From Varroa destructor (taxonomy: Eukaryota > Arthropoda > Arachnida > Mesostigmata > Varroidae), in contig NW_019211456.1 of NCBI RefSeq assembly GCF_002443255.2, positions 13,104,229 through 13,168,228 on the forward strand: DNA of 64,000 bases, given 5' to 3'. Every line of letters starts with the position of its first letter. The stretch's first letter is position 1. This document shows, one piece after another, positions 39,718 through 52,872 of this stretch. Position numbers and translations under genes: made by a program. The notes below the pieces were generated by a model. It saw nothing but the letters and a program-made list of their open reading frames with translations. It searched no databases and was not told the DNA's origin.

Positions 39718-42700
39718 GTAAGTATTATTTTCTCGTTTATTAATAGCGTTATAATATCTTATAGAAACACATTCAGGGTTATCTTTGTGGAGAAAATTGG
39801 CATAAGAGTATTGCGCGTGATCACGGCCTCACTTATTTGGTTGAACATAACCGTTGAGCTTGAAACTAAGTTAAAATACTTTTTCTACTTCTTTTTTAAA
39901 AAAGAACGAAGTAACAGATTTTCTTTTCTTAATTTTACTTTATCTTTGTGTGCAATATAAAAGTACATTTGTAACTATCTTCTTTGCTGTCAGAAGGTGC
40001 TTTTTGTGTAAGTGTGCCATAGCGACTGAACACGGTACAATGTAATCAAAATTTTTTGCGTGTGGCTAATGCGTACGGTCGCAAAGTAGATCCAGAGTAG
40101 TAAGTAGAGATATATAGATTTTGATGTTTGCGTGGGTGATCATCTACCTCTAACTATTTTTGTGCCTTATTAGCTCGACGCCTGAATTGATGTAGAACAT
40201 TTGCCTATTTTCCTGTCTACCTGTTCGCCGTCGCGGAAGGTCCGAGTGTACACTAAAGCGTCTCGCTTGTTGTGTCTGTCACTGCTGCTGTGCCAATAGA
40301 GGCGGCATGAAGTTCTTTTCTGCCTGTATTGACGTCCCTGTACGTTCAAATCATCGCCGCCCCTATCATCCTTACGTGGTGCGACTGGCAACAAAAGCGA
40401 GAACAAGATGGTTAGGTATCGGCGTCTTTTATATTAAAACACTTACTATTCAATATTCTCTTCCGGTGGCTAGTGCAGCAGCGACCGTTACACCAGCGAA
40501 GTAGCAGACGGCGGCTGCAATTATGATGCAGTCCACACTGGTCATGACCAGGAAAGCGTGAGTTGACTGGTCTGGCTGACAGCGGCAAATGCTTAGTGAT
40601 TATTGCTGAACTACTCAGCAGGCTAACGCCTCGTGGTGGGAGGACGCTGCCATGGCGAAACCGCTGTCCGTACGGCTCACCATACGCTATAAAAGCACGA
40701 GCATGCGGTCTGCACGGACGACTATGATGAAAGCAGGACTTGACAAGATCTTGTAGCCCATGCTGGCTAAGAAGGTTCCTGGTGTCGCCATCGGTGAGGC
40801 CCAGGCTAGGTATGGAACAGAAGAAAAGCTGCTAAACGAAGAAATGCATCAAACAAGTGATACGTCATCATCATGGGACCGATGAGCGATAATGGCCGTG
40901 CTGTTGCTACTATCGTTGTGGCAACTATAGCTGCTAACGATACTGCAGCTTTTGGGTACGGTTAGCGATCGCCGAAGGCAAGGTCAGTTTTTTTCCTCCG
41001 GAAAGAATGGGTCGACAGAGAGTTGTGAACGCCAGCAATAGCTGCACTTCAGCAAGGGAAAGCAAATATCAAGACTCACTCCTAACTACAAAACTGAGGT
41101 CTGTAAGCACGCCGACGACGATAGCGGCGACGAAAGCGGCATCTAGATCTCCTACCCTTGTTCTAAGTAGTATTGCTGCTACTGTTTGTTGGTTACTGAC
41201 TGACTCCGTACGACTGTATGGACCGGTCCGTCATCGCCCTACGTAAATGTTAACGCAAACGTTCTCCACCAACGAAAATTACGAAGTGACCACGTATCGG
41301 CAACCGACGCATTTCTGGCTACCTTACCTATGTGTAGGGAGTCTATGAAAGGCTGACGACGGCGAAGAAATGTGATCATGGCCGCTTTTCTTTACTTGTG
41401 AAATGATGTGAGCGTTGTCGTCCTCACTGTCACTGGTAACGTCCCGCCAAGGGACATTTCACAGTTTCCGCGCCGTATCTTGTCTGCTGCTGCTGCTAGA
41501 TACGACGAGTTCGGTGGCATTCGATGGATGGGCATCAGCGTTACTGCTGCTCCTGGAATGGTAGCAACAGCAGTAACGAAAAGCAGAAGAAGAAAAATTA
41601 CGGTCACTCAAGCAGCAACGAGCGCATCGCGTTTCCAGAGGTGGCCGGAAGCTGCAATTTGACTTCCGGAAAATTAATCAGGAGCACATTCACCACCGTG
41701 TGAACGATGTTAGGGGGTGATGCCGAAATTTTGAACGCGGAAGGATCGGAAATAAAAAAGGAAGAATGGTTAGGTGACACGTAAGTGGATATAGTCTTCA
41801 TTTTCTATCGAATACTGTGACTGTTTCGCTTCAAAAACAGAAACGATAAATTGAGCTGGTTCTTTAGAAGATTATACTTGACACCACTACCTGAACTGTT
41901 GGCATAAAATAATTGTGACAACAAAAAACAGATTCTTCTGAATAATGTTAATGACCGTGCAACTGCCTAAAGAGAAAAGTGGCTGTTTGGACTTGCTATA
42001 TTTTGTATATGCGGCGGTAATGGGCTCTAACCTTAAATATAATCCTTCGGGTACTCATGATTTATATATCAGGAGCATAGACCACCAGAAGCCACCGTAT
42101 ATATATAATACCATAATAGCTTTGTATACTGATGCACTAGTTATTATAACATACTGTCAATAATATGAACTAGATAAAATTGAGAATATAGGACCTTAAA
42201 GTCTACTTATGTCTAATATCCCCTACTCAGGCCTTGTATTCGCCTTATAATTCGTTAACTGCTATTTTGTATGATTCTAAAATTAAAATTAACTTTTTTC
42301 GGGCTTTCGAAATAAATCATCAACATAGCATTAACGGGGCTGATTTTTTCACATGACTTTGAATTAAAATTTTTTTTCTTGGTAATTTTTTCCCATTAAA
42401 TCACTTGATATCTCGTAGTAGACCGTTCATTGACTTGCGTAAATGTCCTCTTTGGTGCCACTAGGAAAAAGAACAAACACTAGCGCGCGTCGTTCCCCTC
42501 TGGACGCTTCAAACTCTCGCTAAAATAACATGTTCCAAAGACACTTTTGAGAGGTCATTTCGCCACGAACAGGTCTTTGTTAAACCTGACCGTTACTCTG
42601 TTTCTGGAGCCATTTGCTTCGACGTCTACCATTGAAGAAAAATGTATCATACTTTTTTTTATACAGGCGTTCGGCAGAGTATACTCAAGGCCTATTCGCT

Positions 42701-44276
42701 TAAAAAAAATATCTTCTAAAGCTTCTTCTATATCTTGTGACGCATAGAAAAAAATTTACGAATGAGATTATACAATTTTTCAACTTTGTATTTATGTCAA
42801 TGCCATGCTGATTCCAATTGTCACTGTGATCAATCTATTCAGGCCAATAACACTAAGTCAATCAAAATTTTTACTAGGCACCAAATTTGGTAAGGTCATA
42901 TTATATAAAGTTTCAGTTATCCATGCCAGTGATATTATAACGATAATTAGAGATACTGACAAAATATCATTAAGCTCTTTTGAAGATTTGCGAAAGTAGC
43001 CTGAATACGCTTCTTGAGAAGACTTTAAATGAAACTACTAAATTGCAAGCGTAAATGAGTTAATTTAACCCTAAATACGCACGCAAATACTAATTTAAAA
43101 TTAAGACACTTCAGACATTATGCCATTGAATTTATTTACTTTCCTATATCCTGCTCGTTTATAGACGTTGAAAGGGTTTATTAAGAAACAAATGGTTGTT
43201 TTTGTTCACTATTTCTCCCTGCTTCTAACTTTCCATGTGCTGACGATCGAGTGTTATATAGTCTTAGAAAGTTCTCCTTTGATCCAAAGATGTTGCTTTA
43301 TTCAGATTAATAAATACCGTCTTACGTTTGGATTCCAACGATGGGTAGGGGAGGAAGTGAATATGTGACATCGAGTTCTTGCCAGGGGCACAAAGATGAG
43401 ACAGCAACCCCCAGAAATACGTCCTACGTACGGTCAAGGCTCTACAGCTGAAAGATATGTTTCCATGAACAACTGCCTTGTTCCAAAAATAAGCTTCATT
43501 AAACTCGAAAATAATCCTAAAATTGAAAAGTCCATTTTACGTTAGCAAAGTACCTTCACGACTCCTAGCTATAGAGCTCGTGTCACGTCGCATACGTTAT
43601 AGGTATTCTCGACTAACAGTTCGTTTGAGCATGACAACGTCTTGTAGGGCAAAGAAAGAAAGTTGTCAGTAGGTAATATCGTAGCCACTTCCAAAACTTT
43701 CAAACAATAAAAAATAAAATTGCTCAGTATATACCACCTAATGTAAGCTTCAACAGCAAACGTCCAACTAGAAGTACTTGGCCCTATATGCATTTCCGTT
43801 ACTCGCCATTAGGACCCAAGAGAAACTGCAGCTGTCACTGTCTCATGTCATGAAACCACCTAAAGCTGTATTAGATGTAAAGAATAGAATGTGCTCTTTT
43901 ACACAACTTTTATTCAAGTCGAACTCTTCGTTCATTACCAGGCTGTATAGTTGCCCTTAAATCTTGCCTAGGGTTCCCTGCAAGCAAGTTCCGCTGCAGC
44001 GAGCTATCTACGGAGGCGACTGCCTGTAACTTTTAAATATGCTAGTTCGTTTAATGAATCTTTCTTGCCGCTCTCCATCTTCCTGCCTAGCTGGGTGCTT
44101 TAGGACAAACCGGCCATAGAACCTCGGCGCCAAACCTTCTCCAATGATTTAAGGTTAGAAGCATAATTTGCATCAGGTGAACGGGTCATAGAAATCTATG
44201 ATTTTTACCGGTCTGATTACGACCTGCTCTTGACATTTCTTTGCTCTGTTTTTATTATTTGCTGTTTCTATTGCAG
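39718..44276 (+). other. Intron 4 (4,559 bp, phase 0)
   Basis: GTAAGT to ATTGCAG. It contains the triplet-phased tract at 40861-40962 and a GC-richer stretch at about 40.2-41.7 kb with several overlapping open frames of Ala/Thr/Ser-rich character (41007-41246, 41408-41662) that I do not regard as genes. The rest (41.8-44.2 kb) is AT-rich with nothing recognised. Confidence 0.9.
40861..40962 (+). repeat. Cryptic triplet-periodic tract
   Basis: In the frame from 40861, 21 of 34 triplets are purine-N-pyrimidine (GCT, ACT, ATC, GAT, AAC and GTT are common) up to the TAG at 40963-40965. It is the same type as the tracts in intron 2, here in intron 4. Confidence 0.45.
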
Positions 44277-44441
44277 GACATCGAAGCGTTCAACCTAGAA
44301 GACTTTCAATACAACTTTGTAAATATTACCGCGTTTCGTATGGTAGACTCCGAGAACGAGACGGTACGAGCTATCCTAAACGACATGGAAAAGTTCACTC
44401 CGTACGGTCAAAATATTCTTAATAAGACTAACGTCATAACT
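44277..44441 (+). CDS. Kainate-type glutamate receptor, ATD exon e
   Basis: Fifty-five codons, phase 0 at both ends, after TTGCAG and before GTAAGT. It begins DIEAFNLEDFQYNFVNIT, the strongly conserved invertebrate kainate-receptor segment (family form: Asp-hydrophobic-Glu-x-Phe/x-L-x-x-Y/F...N-hydrophobic-T-x-F-R), then AFRMVDSENETVRAILNDM, a strand followed by the helix of the second ATD lobe. NIT, NET and NKT are potential glycosylation sites. The C-terminal part is the variable linker before the next conserved helix. Confidence 0.96.
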
Positions 44442-47050
44442 GTAAGTAATACTATATGTGCATTACATGTCTTATTTGCTTCAACATATAGTGAATCCTA
44501 AGGTATTTTTATTAGACCTGCTAAGATTGTAATGCCAGCCGAAAAATATCTTTAACCTATACTTTTCAGGACCTTCTGAAGTAGCGCAGTACGTCACATG
44601 TTTTGCCATAGATGCTGAACGATTATTGCTATTTAGCTTAAATTACAATATATATTCAATTCAGCAAGTAATTTTAAACAAAGACATTGTCTACATAATT
44701 CAAAGATTTTTTTCAACTTGACCTAAACAAGTATTAACACTAAACAATGGAAGACGATGGCGGTCTTCTTTATAAAAACAAAGTCATTTGTTTGTACTAC
44801 CCCAATTTGTCGTCCCGTTGTCTGTAATTACAGTCTCATTGTTTCGACCACTCGGGTTCATGCTGGCTGATTGAAGGTACGATTCGAATAGAAGAGGCTG
44901 GCGTGGGAGACGCAGCCAAGGTTCGATGGAAACGAAAGCTTTTTGACAACTCAAAACGCGGAAAACTAATCCTTCTTTTCCATTCGGACCAAAGTGGGAT
45001 AAATACAGAAATTCAAGTGAATTTAAGCTACATATCCTTCTAGAATTGGCTAAGGCGCGTCTGGGTTTTGTGGTTGGGAAATAGTACCGCGCTATAAACG
45101 TTGCCTTTTCTTTGAAGAAAGTAAACTACGCGAAGGACCTCCACGATTAGATTTTGTGACGGTCTTTAAAGGTCCTAAGAACCGGATTGCTGCCCGTGTA
45201 TTCCTTCATGATTGAAGAGAGCTATTCAATGAAAAAGAATATGGGGTCTAACATATAGACAATCCCAACTTTACTTGTGTACGAAATACAGGTAACGTCG
45301 GTGAAAGGAGGCCGTCTGAGTTCACTCCTTTACTGTGAGAATGGCCCAATGCAATTAGAAAAGGGAAATTTTCAGAGAATTTAATTAGAACTTGAGATGA
45401 TTCACTACCTAGCTTTAAAAATATTAAGTAGAATAGAGAATCCTATGCTCAAACTGTATTTACTGTTCACGTCTCTAGCTAAATGTTCGTTCCCAAGCAG
45501 TTGTTCTCTGCTGTTTAATGTGTCGCTAAAGAGAGCGTTGGATCATTCAGAAGGCTTGAAGCGGACACTTTGATTGGCTATTTATTCTAGTGTCTAGGTA
45601 ATTAATGTCAAAACTAAACTTTTCTGTCAATCTTCGGTAACCATCAGGCTAGGTTCTCTTCCTAAATAAAAATTTCAGATATTAACTCACCAACAGTGCA
45701 TATATATATATGTGCAGATATATGTATCCTTATATATATATAAGGAACGACCTAGTTCAAAACCTAGCTGGAAAATTGGTGGTGCTCTTCTTTTATAAAC
45801 ACATCAAACTTCCTGCCAATAGCTACCGCCGCTTCTGTCCTTTCCTTCAATCGATTTGTTCATTCAACATGTACGAAATTAGGCTAAAAATAATTAAGTC
45901 ATGCATTTCGAGTGTTGTATTTCCCGTGGTTTTTCAGTTTAGTCGAAAACTTTTTATCTATATATACATAATGGATACAATTGAATTGGGTAGCATATGA
46001 TTAGATCGGTGTTTGGCGGATCGCAACCCGCTGAAAGCTTTTAGAACGACTGGTCTATTTAGACTGGTCTTCGTGAAGACTCTCTGGTTCGTGACAAATG
46101 GCGACCACTTGCCTCGTTTTGAATGAGGACTCTGATTACCAAGACGGGTCGTAGTCAGCATTAACCAATAACTGTTATTGCTCTTATCAGTATCTTTCTG
46201 AGTCAACTCAGTAGATACGGGAGCACACGAACGGGCGAAACCAGGGAAAAGAAGAATAAAGATAATTACGAGTCGGCTGACATGCGCACGCCAAGTCTCC
46301 ACAAACGCCGAGGCAAAAAACGATGTAAAGATAGCTCTGAAACAAAAAGCTACAATGGAACATATCGTTGATGTTTATGGTGGTAATCTGCACTTAATTA
46401 AAAAAGCTCGCAAGCTTGAGCAGATTAAAAATATTGGATAAGTCAAGTTCCTTCAGCTGTATTCATTATCGGGCGCCTATAGCGTCAAGGCGTCACTATC
46501 TGTGTTTAAATTAAATTTCGTTCATTAATTAAATTAAATTAGTTTTATTTTCATGTGAAAAAGAATCTAAAAAAACAGCCGACATGAACGTACAGGTCAT
46601 AGGGTTCCATTGGTATGGCTATTCAAAAAAAAGCACTTTGGCTAATAACCACTATGGACAGACTGGCAATATTTCGTAATCAAAACCTTTGACCATACGA
46701 AGTAGGAAGAGCCGCTATGTTGGACTCTTTAGATATGTCTCGAAATCCAATAGGATTTTCTACTGGAGATAGCTTTGTGACTCATTTTCTGACCACTTTC
46801 GACCTTGCTATTGACTTCGCCTGTATTTTAGCGTTTAACTGGCTGACCTTTGCTTTGGCTTGGAATGACAGTCGTTTAACTACAGAAGAGGAGAAAGGAA
46901 ACTAAGTACCTACCAAATATGCAGCAATGGAAACACTCTATGGCCGTAGTTGTAGAAGCCGTGGCTACGTAGGCGTCCTTGTCAGCAAGCTAATTATTAG
47001 TGCTGTTTTGCACAGTCAATTTCGACAGAGGAAGGTCCTTGAGCTTGTGG

Positions 47051-47101
47051 CAACTGTGGGCCACGCTTGCGCTCAATAGCGGCAAGCGTGGCCCACAATT
47101 G
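47051..47101. repeat. Inverted repeat / hairpin, 20-bp arms, 11-base spacer
   Basis: The left arm 47051-47070 is the reverse complement of the right arm 47082-47101 except for one mismatch (C47054 opposite A47098). The spacer can add three more pairs (47071-47073 with 47078-47080), leaving a four-base loop and one bulged G. The arms are GC-rich (GGGCCACGC core). The hairpin is too short and its loop too small for a typical microRNA precursor. Confidence 0.95.
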
Positions 47102-48006
47102 GCTATTCTGCTGCACATGCAAACAAACCGGCGAAGATCCTACTCCAGCCATCGGCAGACTTTTTCTTTGATATATGACAGTGGAGGAGCCAGCTGGCTC
47201 AAGGCTAGAAACGCTGAACGCCGTCCGTGCAATAGCAATGATCGGGATGTAGAGGCGGAGACGAAGCTGCTACCAGCCTTTTGCCCCTCAGTGTCCTTTT
47301 TCCTGGTTGGTAAATGTTCCCGACGTGATTTTGTCTCTTAAAAACATTTAAGCTCAATGCAGAGGTCGCAAACAGTGTAGAACTACAGCAGACAGGGAAG
47401 AAGGATACGTTCTAAAGTAATCACCGTAGGACAACAACGTCCGCGGCAATGTACTCTGTTTATGTGGAGAAGCGGCTGGGATTTATCCTATATGTTGAGT
47501 TAGCAATTGTTACTGTCGTTTGCCTCTTGATACTTAGGCATGCCCTGGTATTCTGCTCTTGAAAGCAGAAATGTTAACGATAAGGACCCATTATACCAGT
47601 CGTATGGATGTTCGATACTATATTTGCCGCAATTGCTTTCTGCCGCTATTATTACCTAACTATGTCGGAAATAGGTCTGATGGTTTTTGAAACATTATGT
47701 TCACTGACCAATTTTTGTGTCTCGAGTCAAAGTTTGCTGTGGAAAACTCTTGCGGAAAAATGTTCCCCATCTCACTTTGTAGTTTCGCCAGCTATTAATG
47801 GTAAATCATCATTTATTTCAAGACTAGACTAACAGACGCTCGTATCCAAGGCTTTCTCTGGACGTAACGTTCTCAACTTTCGGACTTAATACTTGCGATG
47901 CGTTCAGCCCTAGGGTACAATAGTTAGCGTTGATATTGTTTGAAGGAGCTTTTCTCACATTGAGGATATCCTCCGAGACGATTTCTTGAAAAATACCACT
48001 GAGGAG

Positions 48007-48024
48007 TGGCTCTCTAGAGAGCCA
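48007..48024. repeat. Perfect 18-bp palindrome
   Basis: TGGCTCTC TAGAGAGCCA is its own reverse complement with no spacer. It lies in intron 5, between the two longer inverted repeats. No function is evident. Confidence 0.95.
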
Positions 48025-48301
48025 GCCACAATCGGCTCAACATTTCCTCTGCTTCTGTCAATCTTGAGTGATCCTTTTCTCTTTAAGCAAAGCTAACTGC
48101 ATAGTAAAGCCTGCACTGAGGTACTACGAATTGCGCTTGCCATTGTATACTACCACCCAACAGCAGGATAACTTAGAAGAACTTAGAAGAAGTAATATTA
48201 AGGATTGGAAACTGTGGGCTCTTGGTCAAAATTCCACAAGGCATTTACTTGCAGAGACTATCCCGCGCTTGAACTTAGACTATAAAAACAATAATAATAA
48301 T

Positions 48302-48341
48302 AAAGACAATAGTTAAGGAAGATTCCTTAACTATTGTCTTT
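48302..48341. repeat. Near-perfect 40-bp palindrome (19-bp arms, 2-base centre)
   Basis: The left arm 48302-48320 and right arm 48323-48341 are exact reverse complements around GA at 48321-48322. The left end abuts a short AAT/ATA repeat (about 48289-48302). Such snap-back sequences commonly arise by template switching during replication. It lies in intron 5, about 580 bases upstream of the next exon. Confidence 0.96.
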
Positions 48342-48918
48342 GTTTATGTTCTCTCTCTCTATGTTCTCCACTGTTACTCCAGTGCAGTCCTTCAGTTCCT
48401 ATTTTTATCGTTAAAAGTAACGAAAGATCAAAGATCACATAGGTTAACTGCTGCAAACTTATCAGCACAGAAGCACATACAACGAGACATATCTGGTTAG
48501 CCGTATAACCTTGCTAATGTTCAGCATAGACCAAGTGAACGTCGATGCCGATGACTGTTAACGGTTCCTGCCAAACTTCTGGCTGTATTAATCCACGAGT
48601 TACCACATCAGACTTGTTCCAGATTCGATCTGTAGAAGCAGCTCTTCCTTTATCCGTTTAGGTAGATCATTTTTCTATTTCAGTTGATTGTTCAACTCCT
48701 CCTTAACAGTATGGTTAATAGTGCGTATTATTATACCATACCGTTGTTACTTCATTACCATTCTTACCGTGTGTTATAGTGCGAATAGTGTACTTACTAC
48801 ATGTAAACATGAAAAGCAAAGCTCTAACGAGGTGCGTAAACTTATTCAGACATAATGTTCCTATTAAATCTTCTTATCTCTTATTTATTGTTGTCGGATC
48901 AATTCGTTCTGGCCGCAG

Positions 48919-49099
48919 ACGGAGGCGGCATTGACTTATGACGCGGTCTATGCGTTCGCACATGGTATGAACGATTTGAGCCGCGCCACAGCAGCACAGC
49001 TTCGACCCAGCAACGTCTCCTGTGGCGATGGACTTTCGTGGGCCGAAGGAACCTCGCTCTTCAACCTCATCTCCATGGTCGACTACTATGGACTCACAG
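48919..49099 (+). CDS. Kainate-type glutamate receptor, ATD exon f
   Basis: Opens in phase 0 after CCGCAG with TEAALTYDAVYAFAHGM, the conserved 'xxAALxYDAVxxxA' helix of the ATD. The next segment contains NVSC: a potential glycosylation site and the Cys (codon 49021-49023) that pairs with the Cys of the exon at 8035-8286 in kainate and AMPA receptors. After WAEGTSLFNLISM comes YYGLTG, the family 'GLTG' turn. The closing Gly codon is split (phase 1). The donor is ACAG|GTAGAG, which departs from consensus at positions +4 to +6. Reading into the intron adds a few codons and then a stop near 49115. Confidence 0.96.
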
Positions 49100-52000
49100 G
49101 TAGAGCGCCTTTCTAGTGTTCACCGGCGAGCCCCATTTTGAATAGAATAAAAAAAACATACCAAGATACAGGGCAGGATGCTTTTCGATGACCGGCTGTA
49201 CGGCAGAATAAAAATAACTCCTTTTTCTTTTGCCAAAGCTGATACATAGCAAACAAACACACAGTAATAGAAACGTATGTTTTCAATTAGACGGGCAGCT
49301 TTGGTTTACTTTATCGTGTGCGTTTACAATTATATCAAATAAGATGGATTTGGATCTTAAAAAATTTATTTTAAAAATATATGACAACGCTATCACCAAA
49401 AGTACGCCGGAAACATGTCAAGTGATAATGAAGGTACTTTTTGTCAACGTTATTGCTATCATTAATGCGGCTTCTGCAGAATCCGAGGAACAATGTGGCA
49501 GATAGGTAAATTCTTCTCTAGATTTAAAGGGCTCAAAATTACATTAAAATAGCTAAAAAAAACCTATTTCTTATTTGCCCCGATTTTTGATGAGGAAAGT
49601 ATCAATGGTTAGTTGGCTCGTCTAAATAAACTTTCACGACTAGTTTTGTTGCATTTTAGTTCTTGCATTTTTGGGACTCTTAGCCTGCCATCGGCTCAAA
49701 ATTTGACTTCGCTAGAATTTTCCATATGTAGCATATTTGAGTGAAATTTTAACAAGTTTTTACCTATTGATCTAACTTGATACACGGTTATTATTGAAAA
49801 GTTATTTACTAATTAACAAAAAATTCTTTTGAAATATGACTAGTGAATTGTTTACGGTCCGAATCTCGTTGAATGGTGGCTATATTAAATGAGCATGATT
49901 GTCAAAAATTACACTTCAAGCACATGACGAAACTATCTGCTTTTATTTAGTTTTCACCACAGAAAGTCTCAAGTAAAGTGCAGTAGGCTATAGATATATT
50001 CCCGGCAGGCTCTCTCACAGTAACCTGTTTTGTCCACTAAGGTTTTCTGCGATTGCTCTTCAACCGTTATTGAGGCTCTGCCGGCTTATTACAAAGAGTC
50101 TGGAACTGCATTTTTGCGACCCAGGAGAGTTGCCAGAGCAAACAGGATCCCGCAAGCCAGAACCCTGATTGTTCTGACGACGGCCAAAAAATTGAAAAGT
50201 CCCCGGCTTTCGCCTTCTGTTACCGGTTTTTTATGGCATATTTTTAATTAGGAGTTCGCTTTATGCCTTAGTCAACGCGAAGAACATAACCTAGGCCTCC
50301 AATGATGAGTAAGTCTACCGATTGTTGATGCCTAAGGTAACGGAGGACCCTGCACTGCGCCATTTCCGGCAAGACCTTGAAACGAGGACCATTAAAATTG
50401 CAATAGGAGTGGCACCGGTTCAGATCAAAGAAAGGTACGAGTCAAACAAGGTGTGGGAGCTCAGAGGAAAACCCTCGACTAGGCACGATCAGCTTGAGAT
50501 TAAGAGAGTAAGCCTGTACCGTAGTGCGCTTACTCAAGAATGGCCTGGTGTTTAGGGTTTGAGGACAATAAGCGCTGTTCTACATTACGTCTCCTCAAAC
50601 AGAAGAAGCCATCATTTTGTGTCATTCGAAAGGGCTGGCAAGAGACGCCGGAATCCAGAAGACGTTGCAACATATATGGAGGTGGTGGAACCGACATCTG
50701 ATGAAGCTCGATACGCTTCATTCAGTATTCGCGCCATAAGGTCTGTTTGTGAAAGAACTTCATGGCCCTCTTGGACAGTGAAATTTTCTATGATTTGGTG
50801 ATAGACGATTATTACCCTAGTTTCGTTAAGCTCGTGCTGGTTTATAAAGCGATGCCTGGTGTGGTGGGGGCCATTTAGGGGCTTCGGCGCGATTATGATG
50901 GAGAACGCAACCTTTCCTACATCACTAGGGGAGATGGATTTCCTTGGGCGAGACTACATTGGACACGTATGAGCAGGTACCAGACGTCTATGATGCAGTG
51001 GTCTGGTTAAGCGCATGGACCGGACAGTCGCGATAGGCTAGGTCCCGGAATAGCCGAGTGCCGCAATTCGCTCAATGATCTGCTGCTTTCAGTGGCGTTT
51101 TCGTTCAAGACTTTTCCAAGGGAAAGGTTGGATGTTCTTTGAGCTTCTTTTTGGCTACGGAGCCGTATTAGCTGGAAAGCCTATTATGCATTGACCATAT
51201 GTACTGCGGAAGTGCACTGTCGACTTCGCGATCGGTAATAGAAGATGAAAGTACACTGTAAGCGCAGGCGCTCAGGCCTGTAAAAGTTGCGCGACGACTC
51301 AAAGCAATTAGTAAGAATAAAACGGTTGAAGCCGGGGTTGATTGAAAAGGCAAAACATTTTCATCATAGGCCGTTGAATCCAAACTAGTCTTACATGGAC
51401 GTAAGGTTGCGACGTCTCGAGCGCGTCAACGGACCACGAATTCCACGCTTATCTGGCCATACGTTGAAAAGCATATTCTAGTAGGAAAAGTAAAAGTACG
51501 CAGCAACTATCAATCATTCCCAGTTAAAGGTAGACCAGATCTATATACGGTACCATAATACAAGCAAATATACTATAATTGATTACGAGAAAATATATTG
51601 AGTAAAAACCATTTAAAAGTAATGGATTGTTTAACTTGTCCCACGTAGAACTATAGAAATTGCAATGGGGTTAAGGCAGGGCCATTAAAGGCGCTATCCA
51701 CCACAGGCTACTCTGTGTGTTTATTTTATTGGCGTACACAGTTGTATTGATATCTATTTGTGCTTCGCATTTGAATGCTCCTCTACGTCACTTCCCTCAC
51801 TTTTATACCTAAATTCTGTGAATGGTCAGGAGTTTGTGCACACTGGACTTTTGTCAACCTCAAAACTGCCGACTTGCCTGCTTACGCATCTCAGGGTACT
51901 TCCGCTTCTGCTCGCATAGGCATCAATTCAGTGTAATTAGCCTTGCTTTTCCTCGTCGGGGCGCAAAATGTCGCGGCTCCTCGTCATCACTGCATTCGGT

Positions 52001-52872
52001 GTAACGTACTGCGGTTTGCGCCTGCCACGATGGTCCTTCAAGTGACGCGTTAAAGGAACTTCTAGAAGAAACTCCGTCGACTAAAGGCAAAAGTAACTCA
52101 ATGGATCGATTATCCTGTGTTGCTTTTTTAACGCCGCTCACCCCCTCTTTACAAAAGTACCCTTCCTGAAGAGTCGGGCGCCAAGCCGTCTTACATTTTT
52201 GCCCCCATCTCTCTACCTAGCTCATTTTCATGCCTCAAAAGTCCCACGTCACCTCCGGGCTTCTCCCTCCGTTGGTTCCGCTTTATCTTGCTTGTTTATT
52301 CGCTGCCTGGCCCACCTGGTAGCGTTGTCACCATCAGAGTACCTTTCCATATTAATGGTCGCTGCTGTGGGTTGCCATTGGTTGTCGTATGTGCCTGCAA
52401 GGTCCACCCTTTCTGCTGTTTCCATTGGCAAAAATGAGAAGGCTCAAATAAACAATAGCGAGGGCAGCTAGGCACGCACAAATGGAAAAGGAAAGCGTTT
52501 CGACGACAAAGACGAAGTGGGGGAAGATTTCTGAAAAAAAGTGATGGCATAGGCAACGACCATACCTGTGCATGCTACACTAAGCGGGTCCAATAACGGA
52601 TAGTGCAACAGCACGCGTGCTTTGTTACATACTTTGTACTATGAAGAAAATCAAACGATGTCGTAAATGGAAGCATATCACTGTGACCCTTTGATTGCAG
52701 TCGAGGGGGTACTAGCGTACATCTTCAATAGCATGCGAGGAGATAATTACAAAAATCGTAAAAGAATTGTTCAAGCGTTTGCCTATTGGCGTGCATTATT
52801 TCGTTGGATATCACAATGCAACATTCAAAAATTGTGCGTTACGATTTTTCAAAAAAAACGCTTTTTTTGCAG
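49100..52872 (+). other. Intron 6 (3,773 bp, phase 1)
   Basis: GTAGAG to TTTTTTTGCAG. The polypyrimidine tract at the acceptor is strong. The interior has open frames at 50030-50251, 50322-50555 and 50559-50801 on + that could be a decayed coding stretch but match no family I recognise. Nothing else seen. Confidence 0.92.

Larger units (their letters stand above)
44442..48918 (+). other. Intron 5 (4,477 bp, phase 0)
   Basis: GTAAGT to CCGCAG. It contains three inverted repeats clustered at 47.05-48.34 kb (listed separately) and short AT repeats near 45.7 kb. No coding exon was recognised. Confidence 0.92.

Noticed and set aside
47051..47101. MicroRNA precursor
   Set aside because: Total length is only 51 bases with a tiny loop, and the flanks do not extend the stem.
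50030..51020. Possible pseudogene on + (three neighbouring open frames in intron 6)
   Set aside because: The frames match no family I know and their lengths are ordinary. A profile search would be needed before calling it.
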